Below are positions 1-9,834 of a stretch of 42,465 bases of DNA, piece after piece. The first letter of the stretch is position 1, and each line of letters starts with the position of its first letter. Below the pieces are notes generated by a model. It was given only the letters and a program-made list of their open reading frames with translations, was not told the origin of the DNA and made no database searches. This stretch comes from Nautiliaceae bacterium (lineage in GTDB: Bacteria > Campylobacterota > Campylobacteria > Campylobacterales > Nautiliaceae): positions 1 to 42,465 of the forward strand of contig JALVAK010000007.1 in assembly GCA_027011225.1 (NCBI GenBank), written 5' to 3'. The position numbers and the translations under genes were made by a program.

Positions 1-200
1 ATCCAATTTTGATTTTTTGGCAGTATTTTTAAAATATTTTCTTCATATTTTTTTGAAAAATTATAAGTTTCTTTAACAATTTCTTTTAATATTATATTGT
101 TTATATCTTTAATTGCTTTATTCAAATTAATAAACAAAAAAGCACTCAATAAAAAAATAATTATTGCAAATACTAAAAAAATTATATAAAAACGTTTCAT
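1..200 (-). CDS. Membrane-anchored sensor-like protein, N-terminal fragment (gene runs off the left edge)
   Basis: Manual reverse translation from ATG at 200: MKRFYIIFLVFAIIIFLLSAFLFINLNKAIKDINNIILKEIVKETYNFSKKYEENILKILPKNQNW; one N-terminal TM helix then a likely periplasmic region; start overlaps the upstream gene stop (ATGA). Confidence 0.6.
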   Translation of the reverse strand, partial: MKRFYIIFLVFAIIIFLLSAFLFINLNKAIKDINNIILKEIVKETYNFSKKYEENILKILPKNQNW

Positions 201-583
201 TCAACGTGACCTTTGATTTCATTAGGAATTTTTTTAAAATATTTTTTTAATATTTCTTTTTTTAATTTTAACTGAGGTCTACCTTTTCTATAATAAAAAA
301 CTCCAAAAGCATGATTGTTTTTTTTATAAAACCTATAACTTAGCGCAAAAACCGGTTTATCTAAACAACTAATATTTCCAAATACTATATCAGATTTATT
401 ACAATCAATAACTAGTTTAAATTTAGGATTTTTAAAATAAATATAGTATTTTGGAAGAGTATAAATTTTTATGATTTTTTTATCAGTAATTTTAGGAAAT
501 AAAAATAATAATAACTCGCTTAACCCTTCAATTTTAGCAAAACTAAAATTAATAAAAATAATTAAAAATATAATTTTTTTCAA
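197..583 (-). CDS. Small secreted/periplasmic protein of unknown function
   Basis: ORF with signal peptide (MKKIIFLIIFINFSFA); 4-nt overlaps with both neighbours. Confidence 0.65.
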   Translation of the reverse strand: MKKIIFLIIFINFSFAKIEGLSELLLFLFPKITDKKIIKIYTLPKYYIYFKNPKFKLVIDCNKSDIVFGNISCLDKPVFALSYRFYKKNNHAFGVFYYRKGRPQLKLKKEILKKYFKKIPNEIKGHVE

Positions 584-2409
584 AATGAATACTCCATTCC
601 TAAATCTATTCTTCTCTCAATCAAAGGCACACTTATTGGATTATTAAAACGATTTGTTAAAGGATTAAATGAAAAGAAATTATATTTTTTGGCTTTATTT
701 AAAATATTCTCTCCCTTAATAAAAAAACTCAAATTATCATTTTTTATATATCTTAAACCTAATGATAAATCATAATAAAACTTGCTATTTTCTTCTTTAT
801 CGATTACCAACTCTTCAAAAGCATTAATTTTTTTTATTTGATTATAATTATAAATAACAAAGCTATGAATCCTATAAATATTAACATTTGGTATATCTTT
901 TATATAATGGAAAAAATAGCTAAAATTAAACTTACTAAATGGCTTATATCTATTTTCATATCTAAATGATAAATATTTCTCATTCATATGAGTATCAAGA
1001 TTAACTAAAATTCCTTTGTTGTTTGGAAAAAAATAATGTTTTGAGCGAAAATATCCAAAAGCAAATTCAAACGTATTTTTAAAATTTTCATATTTAATAT
1101 CTTCAAAAATATTATTAATAACAGCTGGCAAAAGATTTAACTTATTTATATAAAACGAATTTATTAAATAAGAATCTAGCGTATATTCTATATGAGAAAA
1201 AGCAGTTTTAAATACAAAATTTTTTTTCAAAAAAGTATGAGATATTCTATATTGTTTAGTTTTTTGGTCCTTTATTTTCCAATCGTTATCGAAATAAGAA
1301 AAAGAGTACCCAAAATTAACTAATGAATTTACACTCAAAAACTTGCTATACTGCATAAAAATTGTATAAACATCTTGTCTATGCCTATAAACAGGCAATT
1401 TAATATCATCAAAATAAATCTTTGACCAATTAAAATTTTTAAATCTATTTTTACTGCCTAATAGTAAAATATTTCCATTAAATTCTTTTTTATACTTTAG
1501 ATTTATATCTACAACCTTATCAAAAGATTTTATATTTACTTTTTTAATAGGTTGATTTTCATAAACAAAAAGTACAGGAGTTTCATAATAATACGTATGA
1601 TTTTTATTAAAATTAGCTCCTAAATAGAAGTTAAAATCCTTAATTTTTCTTTCATATCCAAAATGAAAAACTTTATTTTTTAAAAAGCTATCATCAACTT
1701 TTCCATCTAAACTAAATCCTAAAAACCCATCACTTTTTGATAATAAAATATAAGCTAAAATATTAGAGTGGTTATTATAAATTTTTAACAAAAATTGTTT
1801 TCTATATTGCGAATTGTGATAATCTGATTTTTCATTATCATTTGATAAATACGTATAATAAGAATACTTACCTATTTTTGCTTTTTCAAAAAATAAATAT
1901 GTATCTTTATTACCTTTGCTTAAATATAAGTTATTCCCTTCATCCCTAAATGCATCTTTTGAATATAGTTTAATTACAATTAAACTTGGCTCAGTTGAAA
2001 CTTCTAAAGATGGTGCTTGAGTATAAATTTCTATATGGTCAACCCATTTAATATCAATATCTCCTAAAATTGCAAGCCCACTATTATAAAGAGCACTTAC
2101 CACTTCTTGATTATCTATAAAAATTTTTATAGGAGAGCTTAAAAAAGGAATAGCAGTATTTGGATTAAAAGGGTCAATAACTCCAAATCTATTAAATTTA
2201 TATGTAATAGGCAAAATTTTTAATACATCTCTTAAATGAGTAATTTCTAAAGAGTTTATATCTTCTCTTGTTAGAAGATATAATATACCGCTATTTTCTT
2301 TTTTTGTTTTATTAGACAAATCATTTTTTATAGCAATTTTATATAAAATATTATCAACATTTGCAAACAGATATACAAAAATTAATAACCCTAAAATAAT
2401 TCTTAACAT
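580..2409 (-). CDS. TonB-dependent-receptor-like outer membrane protein (plug + beta-barrel)
   Basis: Signal peptide; plug-like segment (LTREDINSLEITHLRDVLKILP...IFIDNQEVVSALYNSG...VDHIEIYTQ); alternating aromatic strands; C-terminal ...MEYSF. Confidence 0.75.
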   Translation of the reverse strand: MLRIILGLLIFVYLFANVDNILYKIAIKNDLSNKTKKENSGILYLLTREDINSLEITHLRDVLKILPITYKFNRFGVIDPFNPNTAIPFLSSPIKIFIDNQEVVSALYNSGLAILGDIDIKWVDHIEIYTQAPSLEVSTEPSLIVIKLYSKDAFRDEGNNLYLSKGNKDTYLFFEKAKIGKYSYYTYLSNDNEKSDYHNSQYRKQFLLKIYNNHSNILAYILLSKSDGFLGFSLDGKVDDSFLKNKVFHFGYERKIKDFNFYLGANFNKNHTYYYETPVLFVYENQPIKKVNIKSFDKVVDINLKYKKEFNGNILLLGSKNRFKNFNWSKIYFDDIKLPVYRHRQDVYTIFMQYSKFLSVNSLVNFGYSFSYFDNDWKIKDQKTKQYRISHTFLKKNFVFKTAFSHIEYTLDSYLINSFYINKLNLLPAVINNIFEDIKYENFKNTFEFAFGYFRSKHYFFPNNKGILVNLDTHMNEKYLSFRYENRYKPFSKFNFSYFFHYIKDIPNVNIYRIHSFVIYNYNQIKKINAFEELVIDKEENSKFYYDLSLGLRYIKNDNLSFFIKGENILNKAKKYNFFSFNPLTNRFNNPISVPLIERRIDLGMEYSF

Positions 2410-4010
2410 AATCTTTCCTTAGGCTTACTAAATAAGTATCCTTGAGAATAATCAATACCTAAATTCTCTATTATATTTTGAATTTTTTCATTTTCTACAT
2501 ATTCTGCTATTACTTTTGCATTAATACTTTTTGCAAATTCACTTATTGCTTTAGTAATTGCATAAGAATTATTATCATTTGCTATATTTTTAATAAATTT
2601 TCCATCAATTTTTATATAATCCGCCTTAAAAAACATAAAACGCTCAAAATTAGAATGCATTGTTCCAAAATCATCAATTGCTATTTTAAATCCTAATTTT
2701 TCTAAAACTCTTAATTTATCTAAAATTGCACTATTTTCAATCTGACCTATACCTTCTAAAACTTCTAAGATAATTCTATCTTTTTTAATATTATAATACT
2801 TTGTTTTTTCTAATAAATAATCAATAAGCTCATCACTTCTTAAATCCGCATCTGTCAAATTTATAGAAAATTCATAATCATTATTACTAAACACTCTAAA
2901 AGATTTATCAATAATTTGCTTAGTAATATCAGTAATAAAACCACCTTTTTGTGCAATATCTATAAAATTATTAGGAGAGATTATTTCATTATCACTTTTT
3001 ATTCTAGCTAGCACTTCATATTTTGTAATCTTTTTTAATTTATTATCATAAATACCTTGAAAAAAAGGAATGATTTGCTCATTTTTTATAGCTTCTTTTA
3101 AAAGAGGTAAATATTTATTTACTTTTAATTGAAACTTCTCAATATCCAAATCTCTAGAATATATTACACATTTTTTACCTTTTCTTTTAGCTTCTTTTAA
3201 AGCTAAAGAAGCTTTTTTTAATAAATTATCTCCTTTTGCTATTCCTATAGTAAAATCAATTGGCATAAAATGGCTATCATCTATCTTAAAATGAGGTATT
3301 AAAATAGAATTTATATCAATATCTTTTAATATAGCAAACTCATCATTTCCTAAATAGTATACATCTTCAAATTGTTTTAGATAAGAAGCTACATATTTTA
3401 ATAATTCATCTCCCTTTTCATATCCATATACAATATTCACACTATCAAAATTATTAATATTTAAAATTGTAATACTTTTTTTATTTTTTATATCTTTTAA
3501 AAGGGCTGTTCTATTTTTTAATAAAGTCAGCTCATCATAATATGTTTTAAATTCAATTTCTTTAATTTTTTTCTTAAGCTCTTTTTGTAAAACTTCATTA
3601 AAATTTTTTATAAGTTTTTCATTTTGAATAACTGATGCTACTCTTTTTAAAATTAAAATTAACTTTTCTAGTTTTATAGGCTTTACTAAAAAACCATCTG
3701 CCCCATTTTCAATAGCCTCAAATAAATACTTACTATCACTATATGCTGTAACTAAAATTACTTTTTGATTTTTATTTTTATTTTTAATAATCTTTAAAAG
3801 CTCAATGCCATCCATCTCTGGCATCAAAATATCACTAAATATGATATCGTAACTGTTTTGTTTCATTTTCTCTAATGCTTCTTTAGTATTTGTAGCTATA
3901 TCTACTTCTTTAAAAAAAAGCAAAAAAAGCTCTTTCATTTTTTCTATTACTTCATTATCATCATCTACTAATAATACATTAAGAGATTTTGTAAGGTTGT
4001 TTATCTGCAT
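2403..4010 (-). CDS. Response regulator with REC, degenerate GGDEF and EAL domains
   Basis: REC: VLLVDDDNE...DIIFSDILMPEMDG...LVTAYSDS...KPI. GGDEF site reads LGNDEF. EAL motifs: YEVLAR, IDDFGT, DYIKIDGKFIK, VIAEYVE, SQGYLFSKP. Confidence 0.9.
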   Translation of the reverse strand: MQINNLTKSLNVLLVDDDNEVIEKMKELFLLFFKEVDIATNTKEALEKMKQNSYDIIFSDILMPEMDGIELLKIIKNKNKNQKVILVTAYSDSKYLFEAIENGADGFLVKPIKLEKLILILKRVASVIQNEKLIKNFNEVLQKELKKKIKEIEFKTYYDELTLLKNRTALLKDIKNKKSITILNINNFDSVNIVYGYEKGDELLKYVASYLKQFEDVYYLGNDEFAILKDIDINSILIPHFKIDDSHFMPIDFTIGIAKGDNLLKKASLALKEAKRKGKKCVIYSRDLDIEKFQLKVNKYLPLLKEAIKNEQIIPFFQGIYDNKLKKITKYEVLARIKSDNEIISPNNFIDIAQKGGFITDITKQIIDKSFRVFSNNDYEFSINLTDADLRSDELIDYLLEKTKYYNIKKDRIILEVLEGIGQIENSAILDKLRVLEKLGFKIAIDDFGTMHSNFERFMFFKADYIKIDGKFIKNIANDNNSYAITKAISEFAKSINAKVIAEYVENEKIQNIIENLGIDYSQGYLFSKPKERLC

Positions 4011-4022
4011 AAAAATCCTTAT

Positions 4023-5132
4023 TTAACACAAAGTCTTATCGGTTATTCTCCTTAAAAAAAAGTAAGTAGCATCATCATCTTGAGCAATAATTTTTTCTTT
4101 TCTTTTTTTCTCAAATTCATCTAAAGAATCAGACTCTAAAAAATCTTTTTCTATATATGATAAGTATATTTTATTGTCCTTTGTAATGCTCTCTGTAATA
4201 CCATCGGTACAAATTAACATTTTTTTAACATTTTTTAAACAAAACTCTGAAAATTTTATATTTCTTGTAGAAGATGATAAAGGAGGATTGTTAGATTTTA
4301 TCTTCTCTACTTTGTTATCAATTTGGAGAAAAATAGAAGGCATACTAAAAGAAGCAAATCTTAATATTTCATTTTCTATTTTATAAATTCCAAAACACAA
4401 AATTTCATAATCTAAAAGATTGTTTTTCATAAATAAAGAGAATTCTTCTACTATGTTTTCAAAATATTCACCCCTATCTACCAAATAATTAAAAAATGCA
4501 GTTGCCATCATTGCAGTAATAGAAGCAGAAACTCCCTTGCCCATAGCATCTACTAAAAATATACAATTTCTTCTTATAGAAAAGCTATCTCCACTTGTAA
4601 TATCTAAAGGATTATAAAACTCTTCTATAAAAAAAGAATCTATTATATCCTTTTCAATTCTTATAATTTTTTTCTCTTTTTCTAGCGCTAATTTCTCTTG
4701 ATAATTTTTATACTTAATCTTATCTCTTAAAGACTTAAATAAAATTCTGTTAATAAGAGCATACTTAGAAGCTTTCTCAAAAGCATTTAATAATTTATCT
4801 TTTGTTACAGGTTTTTTTACAAATGCAGTTATATTTAAATTAATTGCTTTTGCAAGCATCTCTTTATTATCAAATGCTGAGACTAAAATAATTGGAATAT
4901 CTCTATCAAGCTTTCTAATCTCTTCTACCATCTCAAGACCACTCATATTAGGCATAATCTCATCTGTTAAAATAATATCAGGAGAGTGTTTTTTAAACGC
5001 TTCTAACCCCTCTTTCCCATCAGTAGCGACATAAACTTCTTTAAAAATTAAAGATAACAGCTCTTTATAAACTTCTATTACTTCTTTACTATCTTCTACA
5101 CATAAAATACTAAACCTTTTAAAATCCATCAT
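4023..5132 (-). CDS. REC-PP2C (RsbU/SpoIIE-type) serine phosphatase
   Basis: REC: ILCVEDSKE...DIILTDEIMPNMSG...KKP. PP2C: GDSF...IFLVDAMGKGVSASITAMMATAFF...TDGITE...DDDATYFFL. Confidence 0.9.
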   Translation of the reverse strand: MMDFKRFSILCVEDSKEVIEVYKELLSLIFKEVYVATDGKEGLEAFKKHSPDIILTDEIMPNMSGLEMVEEIRKLDRDIPIILVSAFDNKEMLAKAINLNITAFVKKPVTKDKLLNAFEKASKYALINRILFKSLRDKIKYKNYQEKLALEKEKKIIRIEKDIIDSFFIEEFYNPLDITSGDSFSIRRNCIFLVDAMGKGVSASITAMMATAFFNYLVDRGEYFENIVEEFSLFMKNNLLDYEILCFGIYKIENEILRFASFSMPSIFLQIDNKVEKIKSNNPPLSSSTRNIKFSEFCLKNVKKMLICTDGITESITKDNKIYLSYIEKDFLESDSLDEFEKKRKEKIIAQDDDATYFFLRRITDKTLC

Positions 5133-5820
5133 CTTTTCCTATGAATAAGACACTATTACCTTTTTTATTATAAAAAATATAAGCAAACTTCTCACACATC
5201 TTAATACCCATACCATTAAAAACCCCTCTTTTTTGATTAAGCCTAAATCCCTCTCCCTCATCAGTTATTTTTACAAAAACATACTTATCTTTTTTTTCTA
5301 CACATACTTCAATTTTTTTGTTTACCTCTTTTTTCAAAAAGTCAAAATATTTATCTTTTTTTATAAGCTCTTCTTTTTCTTTAAAACTAAGAGCCAAATT
5401 ACCATGCTCATAAGCATTAAAAAAAAGCTCATTAAACACCAACATTAAATTTGATTTTTTTACGAAATTTGAAAAAAAGTTCTCAGCCTCTTTAAAAGAA
5501 GAATACCTAGTAGGAAATAGCTTACATTCAAAATCAACATCCAAAACCTGCAAAACAATAAATTTATCATCAGAATATAAAATTTCATTTACAAATTTTT
5601 CTATATTTATATTCTCTTCCGTAATAAGAATTTTTTCAAATTCATCTAGACTATATTTTCCGTTTATAACTTTGCTTACTTTTTTATTTTTTAATACATA
5701 TGCACTAACAAATAAATATATGCTGTTATTATCTATTTTAAAATAGCTATTTTCATAAAAGTTATTTATCTCATAACCTTTATTTAAAATAACTACATTA
5801 TCTATAAACCGCCCAATCAA
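5119..5820 (-). CDS. RsbW-like serine kinase/anti-sigma-type HATPase domain protein
   Basis: N box NELFFNAYEHGN, G1 box DEGEGF, G2 box GMGIKMCEK in the C-terminal half. Confidence 0.8.
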   Translation of the reverse strand: MIGRFIDNVVILNKGYEINNFYENSYFKIDNNSIYLFVSAYVLKNKKVSKVINGKYSLDEFEKILITEENINIEKFVNEILYSDDKFIVLQVLDVDFECKLFPTRYSSFKEAENFFSNFVKKSNLMLVFNELFFNAYEHGNLALSFKEKEELIKKDKYFDFLKKEVNKKIEVCVEKKDKYVFVKITDEGEGFRLNQKRGVFNGMGIKMCEKFAYIFYNKKGNSVLFIGKDDGF

Positions 5821-5831
5821 AATTAAAAACC

Positions 5832-7808
5832 TTAAATTTTAAATTTAGATATCTCTCTCTCAAGTGCTTGCGCATCTTTTTCTAAAGTTTTAGCAGAATT
5901 TTCAAGCTTTTTCCTATAAACAAAATTTTCTTTTGTAATATTTACTAAATCTGTCATTTTTTGAATTAACTCTTTAGTCTTAGTTGCTATATAAGTTCCT
6001 TTATGCATAGCATCTTTTGATTTTTCCACTGTACTTAATAAATTCTCTCTTGTGGAATTTGAAGCATTAATTAAATCTTTTGCATAATCAGAAATTTCAT
6101 TCATATCTTTTGTAGTATCATCAACTTTACTTGCTATATCTACAATATTTTGATTAATTAAATTTAAATTTACTTCAATCTCATTTAAACTTTTTTGAGT
6201 CCTTTCAGCCAATTTTCTAACTTCATCTGCTACAACTGCAAACCCTCTTCCATGCTCCCCTGCTCTAGCCGCCTCTATTGCCGCATTAAGTGCAAGCAAG
6301 CTTGTTTGGTCTGCAATTTCTGAAATAATAGATAAAATATCTTTAATATTTTCTGCTTGGTCTTTAAGAGCAGTAACTTTTTCATTAAGCTCATGTTGTT
6401 TTTCATTTCTAAACTCTATTTTTTTAACAACATCTTCTAATTTATCAGCAAATTTTTCTAAAAATTCAAAAGTTTTTTGCAAATCTTCTGTTACAGAAAT
6501 AGATGCTTCTTCTAAATCATCAAGCTTAGTTGCGACTTCATCAACTAATTCTTTCATTTTTTCTGTAGATTCATCAACTTTCTCACCATTTTCTAACAAT
6601 TCTTTTGAAATTTGATTTATTTTTTTACTCTCTTGCAAAGTAGATATGGATACATTTTTTACACTTTCTAAAGAATTTCTAAAATTATCTATCATAATTT
6701 TTAAAGCGCTAAGTATTTCGCCTATTTCATCTTTTGAAGTATTATTAATATCGCAAGTCAAATCCAAATTATCAACTACACATCTTATTTTATCTACTCC
6801 ATAAGAGACTTTTTTACTAATATCTTTAATAATCCAAACTATTACTAAAATTGAAAAAATAGAAAATAATAATACAAATGAAATTAAAGTACCATATTTA
6901 ATATAAAAATCTTTTTTTAATGTCTCAATTGTTTTTATATTCTCTTTTGAGATAAAATCATCAACTTTTTTCAATAAATTAATCTTAGCAGTAATAGTTT
7001 TAAACCAATACTCAGCATCAACTCCAAAATGCCCTACTTTATGTAATTTTCTAGCAATATTCTCCATTCTTGTTACTTCTTTAACTACAGGAGATGACAT
7101 AACTTTTTCATAGTATTTTATATATTTAAATGGAGCTATAGCTTTAAAAGCATCAATATAAGCATTCTGCTCAGCTAATAAGGTTATAAATTTTGTATAC
7201 ATTCCAGGCAAAAATTTATCTGCTCCAAATGTAGCACTAAGCACTGCTCTTTCAATTCCGCTTCTCTCTTTTGCTTTTAAGAAATTTGTATACCCATCAA
7301 GAGATTTAATAAGCTTTGGAGTTTGAGAGTATCTAGCAGTTAAAGCTACAATATCTAAAATTACTTTATTCATAGAAGTATAAAATTTAAGCTCTTCACT
7401 AACTGGAATTTTTAAATTATCTACTTGTTTTCTAATTTCAGGAAGTTTTGCAATATAATTTTGTAAAATATTTAATTTTTCTTTTAAAAGAGGCGGATAT
7501 TCTTTAGCATTAAAATGTTTTAAAAACTCTTGCAATTCTTTTAATCTTTTATCAGTTAAAATCCTTTGTTTTCTTAAAATTTCTCTAAATTTTTTACCTT
7601 TGCTTCCTAAAAATCCAGCACTAGCTCCTCTTTCTTTTTGAGTTTCGTGAATAAACTTACTTAATTTATCTGATAAAAAGACTAAATTTTCTGTTTTATT
7701 TAATGCATTTACATTTTTATACATATCATAAAATAAATAAGACAAAATAATTAAAGATAACGACAAAACAAGTACAATAATAATATTTAATTTACCCTTA
7801 ATAGACAT
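5832..7808 (-). CDS. Methyl-accepting chemotaxis protein with nitrate/nitrite-sensing (NIT)-like periplasmic domain
   Basis: Two TM helices; [23 protein letters not shown]-like signature; MCP core [40 protein letters not shown]. Confidence 0.92.
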   Translation of the reverse strand: MSIKGKLNIIIVLVLSLSLIILSYLFYDMYKNVNALNKTENLVFLSDKLSKFIHETQKERGASAGFLGSKGKKFREILRKQRILTDKRLKELQEFLKHFNAKEYPPLLKEKLNILQNYIAKLPEIRKQVDNLKIPVSEELKFYTSMNKVILDIVALTARYSQTPKLIKSLDGYTNFLKAKERSGIERAVLSATFGADKFLPGMYTKFITLLAEQNAYIDAFKAIAPFKYIKYYEKVMSSPVVKEVTRMENIARKLHKVGHFGVDAEYWFKTITAKINLLKKVDDFISKENIKTIETLKKDFYIKYGTLISFVLLFSIFSILVIVWIIKDISKKVSYGVDKIRCVVDNLDLTCDINNTSKDEIGEILSALKIMIDNFRNSLESVKNVSISTLQESKKINQISKELLENGEKVDESTEKMKELVDEVATKLDDLEEASISVTEDLQKTFEFLEKFADKLEDVVKKIEFRNEKQHELNEKVTALKDQAENIKDILSIISEIADQTSLLALNAAIEAARAGEHGRGFAVVADEVRKLAERTQKSLNEIEVNLNLINQNIVDIASKVDDTTKDMNEISDYAKDLINASNSTRENLLSTVEKSKDAMHKGTYIATKTKELIQKMTDLVNITKENFVYRKKLENSAKTLEKDAQALEREISKFKI

Positions 7809-8089
7809 TATAACTTCCTTATATTAAACAATGAAACTAAGCCAAGCTCATCAAATAAATCGTACAAATCCTCTTTTACTTTAATAGTTATATTAATTCC
7901 TTCATCTACTAATTTATTTAAATACCCAATTACAGAAGAAGTTATAGAAATTGAATCTATAAGATTTATAATGATGTTATCGTACATTTTTTTTATGCTA
8001 TCTAATTCCGCTTTTATAATTTCAAAATCTTCTAATGATTTTATATTCCCATAAACATATAAAATATTTCCCTCTCTTTTAATTTCCAT
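7808..8089 (-). CDS. STAS-domain (anti-sigma-factor antagonist-like) protein
   Basis: 93 aa; [22 protein letters not shown] resembles the STAS phospho-serine loop (compare SpoIIAA DSSGLG). Confidence 0.75.
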   Translation of the reverse strand: MEIKREGNILYVYGNIKSLEDFEIIKAELDSIKKMYDNIIINLIDSISITSSVIGYLNKLVDEGINITIKVKEDLYDLFDELGLVSLFNIRKL

Positions 8090-8098
8090 AACGAACCT

Positions 8099-8491
8099 TT
8101 ATATCGATTTAATAATCTTATTAGCAACTCCTAAATCTATATCTCCTCTTTGTTTAAGTCTTTTCATAATCTCACCAATATTTTTAGAGCCTATTTCATC
8201 AATAATCTCTTCAATTACTTTTTTTGTCTCTTCTTCATTTAGCATTTTTGGCAAAAACTCTTCATAAATTTCAAGCTCTTTTTTAGCTTCCTCAATCCCA
8301 GCATCAATTGATTCTTTTGCCATTTTTGCAAGTTTTTTAGCAGCCTCAGTTATATGTTTTTGACTAACTTCTTCATTTTTTTCTTTTGCAATTTTTTGAG
8401 CGCTATCAACTAGCATCATTAATGCATTTGCCTTTGTTTTATCTTCTCTTTTTGCTTTCATCATCATTTTTTTAAGCTCTATTATTGTCAT
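8099..8491 (-). CDS. yqeY: GatB/YqeY-domain protein
   Basis: MTIIELKKMMMKAKREDKTKANALMML...YEEFLPKMLNEEETKKVIEEII...IGEIMKRLKQRG.DLGVANKIIK; start placed at 8491 after GGAGAGAAAATG (track ORF extends to 8521). Confidence 0.85.
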   Translation of the reverse strand: MTIIELKKMMMKAKREDKTKANALMMLVDSAQKIAKEKNEEVSQKHITEAAKKLAKMAKESIDAGIEEAKKELEIYEEFLPKMLNEEETKKVIEEIIDEIGSKNIGEIMKRLKQRGDIDLGVANKIIKSI

Positions 8492-8505
8492 TTTCTCTCC
8501 TTTGC

Positions 8506-9834
8506 TTATTTTCCAACACAAAAATTTCCAAACATTTTATCAAGCATTTCATCATATTCAAAAGGTTTTGTAATAGAAGATATTTCTTTTATTGCATTTT
8601 GAATATTATAGCTAAATAGCTCTAATTCCCCAGTATTTAAAAATTCCTCTGCTTCATTTATCTCTTTTAAAGCTTTTTCAACTGCATTAACTTGTCTTGT
8701 AGAAATTAACACATAATCATCTTCACTATTATAATTATCGAGAATTTTCTCAATTTCTTTAGCAAGAGGAGAAATATCTTCTTTAGTAGAAATTTTAACT
8801 ACTCTAAACTCTTTAAACTTATCTAAATCAATACTAATGCCTTTATCTATTTTATTAATTACAACAATCACATCTTTTTTTACATCTTTAATTAAATTTA
8901 ATATCTCTTCATCCTCTTGAGTAAAAGAAGTCGCATCAAAAACAGCTAATATAATATCGCTTTTTTTTATAGCTTCTTTACTTCTCTCAACACCTATTTT
9001 TTCAATCTCATCTTTTGCTTCTCTAATTCCTGCAGTATCTACAAATCTTATTAAATGCTCACCTATTTGCACATCTTCTTCTATTGTATCGCGAGTAGTC
9101 CCAGCAATATCGCTTACAATTGCCCTATTTGTATTAAGCAGTGCATTTAAAATAGAGCTTTTACCAACATTTGGCTTACCAATAATAGCTACTTTATATC
9201 CGCTAAGCATTCCTTCTCTTCTTTTTGAAGCTTCAAGAGTTTTTTGCAATAATTTTTTTATATTATCAAGCCTACTTCTTATATCACTATCCATACTCTG
9301 AGGCAAATCTTCTTCTGCATAATCTATAAATACTTCAGCATAAGCCATTATTTCTATTAATTTGTCTCTAATTTCATCTACAAATTTTTGAAGCTCACCT
9401 TCAAGTTGCCTTGATAAAAGTTTAGCTCCCTCTTTTGATTTTGTTTGTATTAGCTTTGCAATTGCTTCTGCTTGAGACGCATCAATTTTTCCATTTAAAA
9501 ATGCTCTTTTAGTAAATTCTCCAGGCTCAGCTATTCTTGCACCATATTTAAGTAAAGTCTCAAGTACCAACTTAGAAACAGCATACCCACCATGACATTG
9601 AAACTCAACAACATCTTCACCAGTAAAAGAATGAGGAGCTTTAAAATATATAACAAGCCCTATATCAATTAATGAATTTTCATAATCATAAAGCTTTGAT
9701 AAAGTAGCATAACGAGGCTTTAGCTCTTTTTTTGTAACCTTTTTAGCTATTTCTAATGCTTTATCGCCTGAGAGTCTAACAATGGAGATAGCTCCAACAC
9801 CTTTAGGTGTTGCTATCGCTGCTATTGTGTCCAT
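8506..9834 (-). CDS. mnmE: tRNA uridine-5-carboxymethylaminomethyl(34) synthesis GTPase MnmE
   Basis: MDTIAAIATPKGVGAISIVRLSG..., GKPNVGKSSILNALL, DIAGTTRDTIEE, DTAGIRE, C-terminal FCVGK; GGAGAAAAAAATG start at 9834 (track ORF start 9846). Confidence 0.97.
   Translation of the reverse strand: MDTIAAIATPKGVGAISIVRLSGDKALEIAKKVTKKELKPRYATLSKLYDYENSLIDIGLVIYFKAPHSFTGEDVVEFQCHGGYAVSKLVLETLLKYGARIAEPGEFTKRAFLNGKIDASQAEAIAKLIQTKSKEGAKLLSRQLEGELQKFVDEIRDKLIEIMAYAEVFIDYAEEDLPQSMDSDIRSRLDNIKKLLQKTLEASKRREGMLSGYKVAIIGKPNVGKSSILNALLNTNRAIVSDIAGTTRDTIEEDVQIGEHLIRFVDTAGIREAKDEIEKIGVERSKEAIKKSDIILAVFDATSFTQEDEEILNLIKDVKKDVIVVINKIDKGISIDLDKFKEFRVVKISTKEDISPLAKEIEKILDNYNSEDDYVLISTRQVNAVEKALKEINEAEEFLNTGELELFSYNIQNAIKEISSITKPFEYDEMLDKMFGNFCVGK

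Noticed and set aside
2478-2696. Plus-strand ORFs antisense to signalling genes (2478-2696, 4174-4386, 5233-5448)
   Set aside because: Low-complexity Phe/Ile/Tyr-rich translations of the opposite strand of well-supported CDSs; no SD or domain signal.
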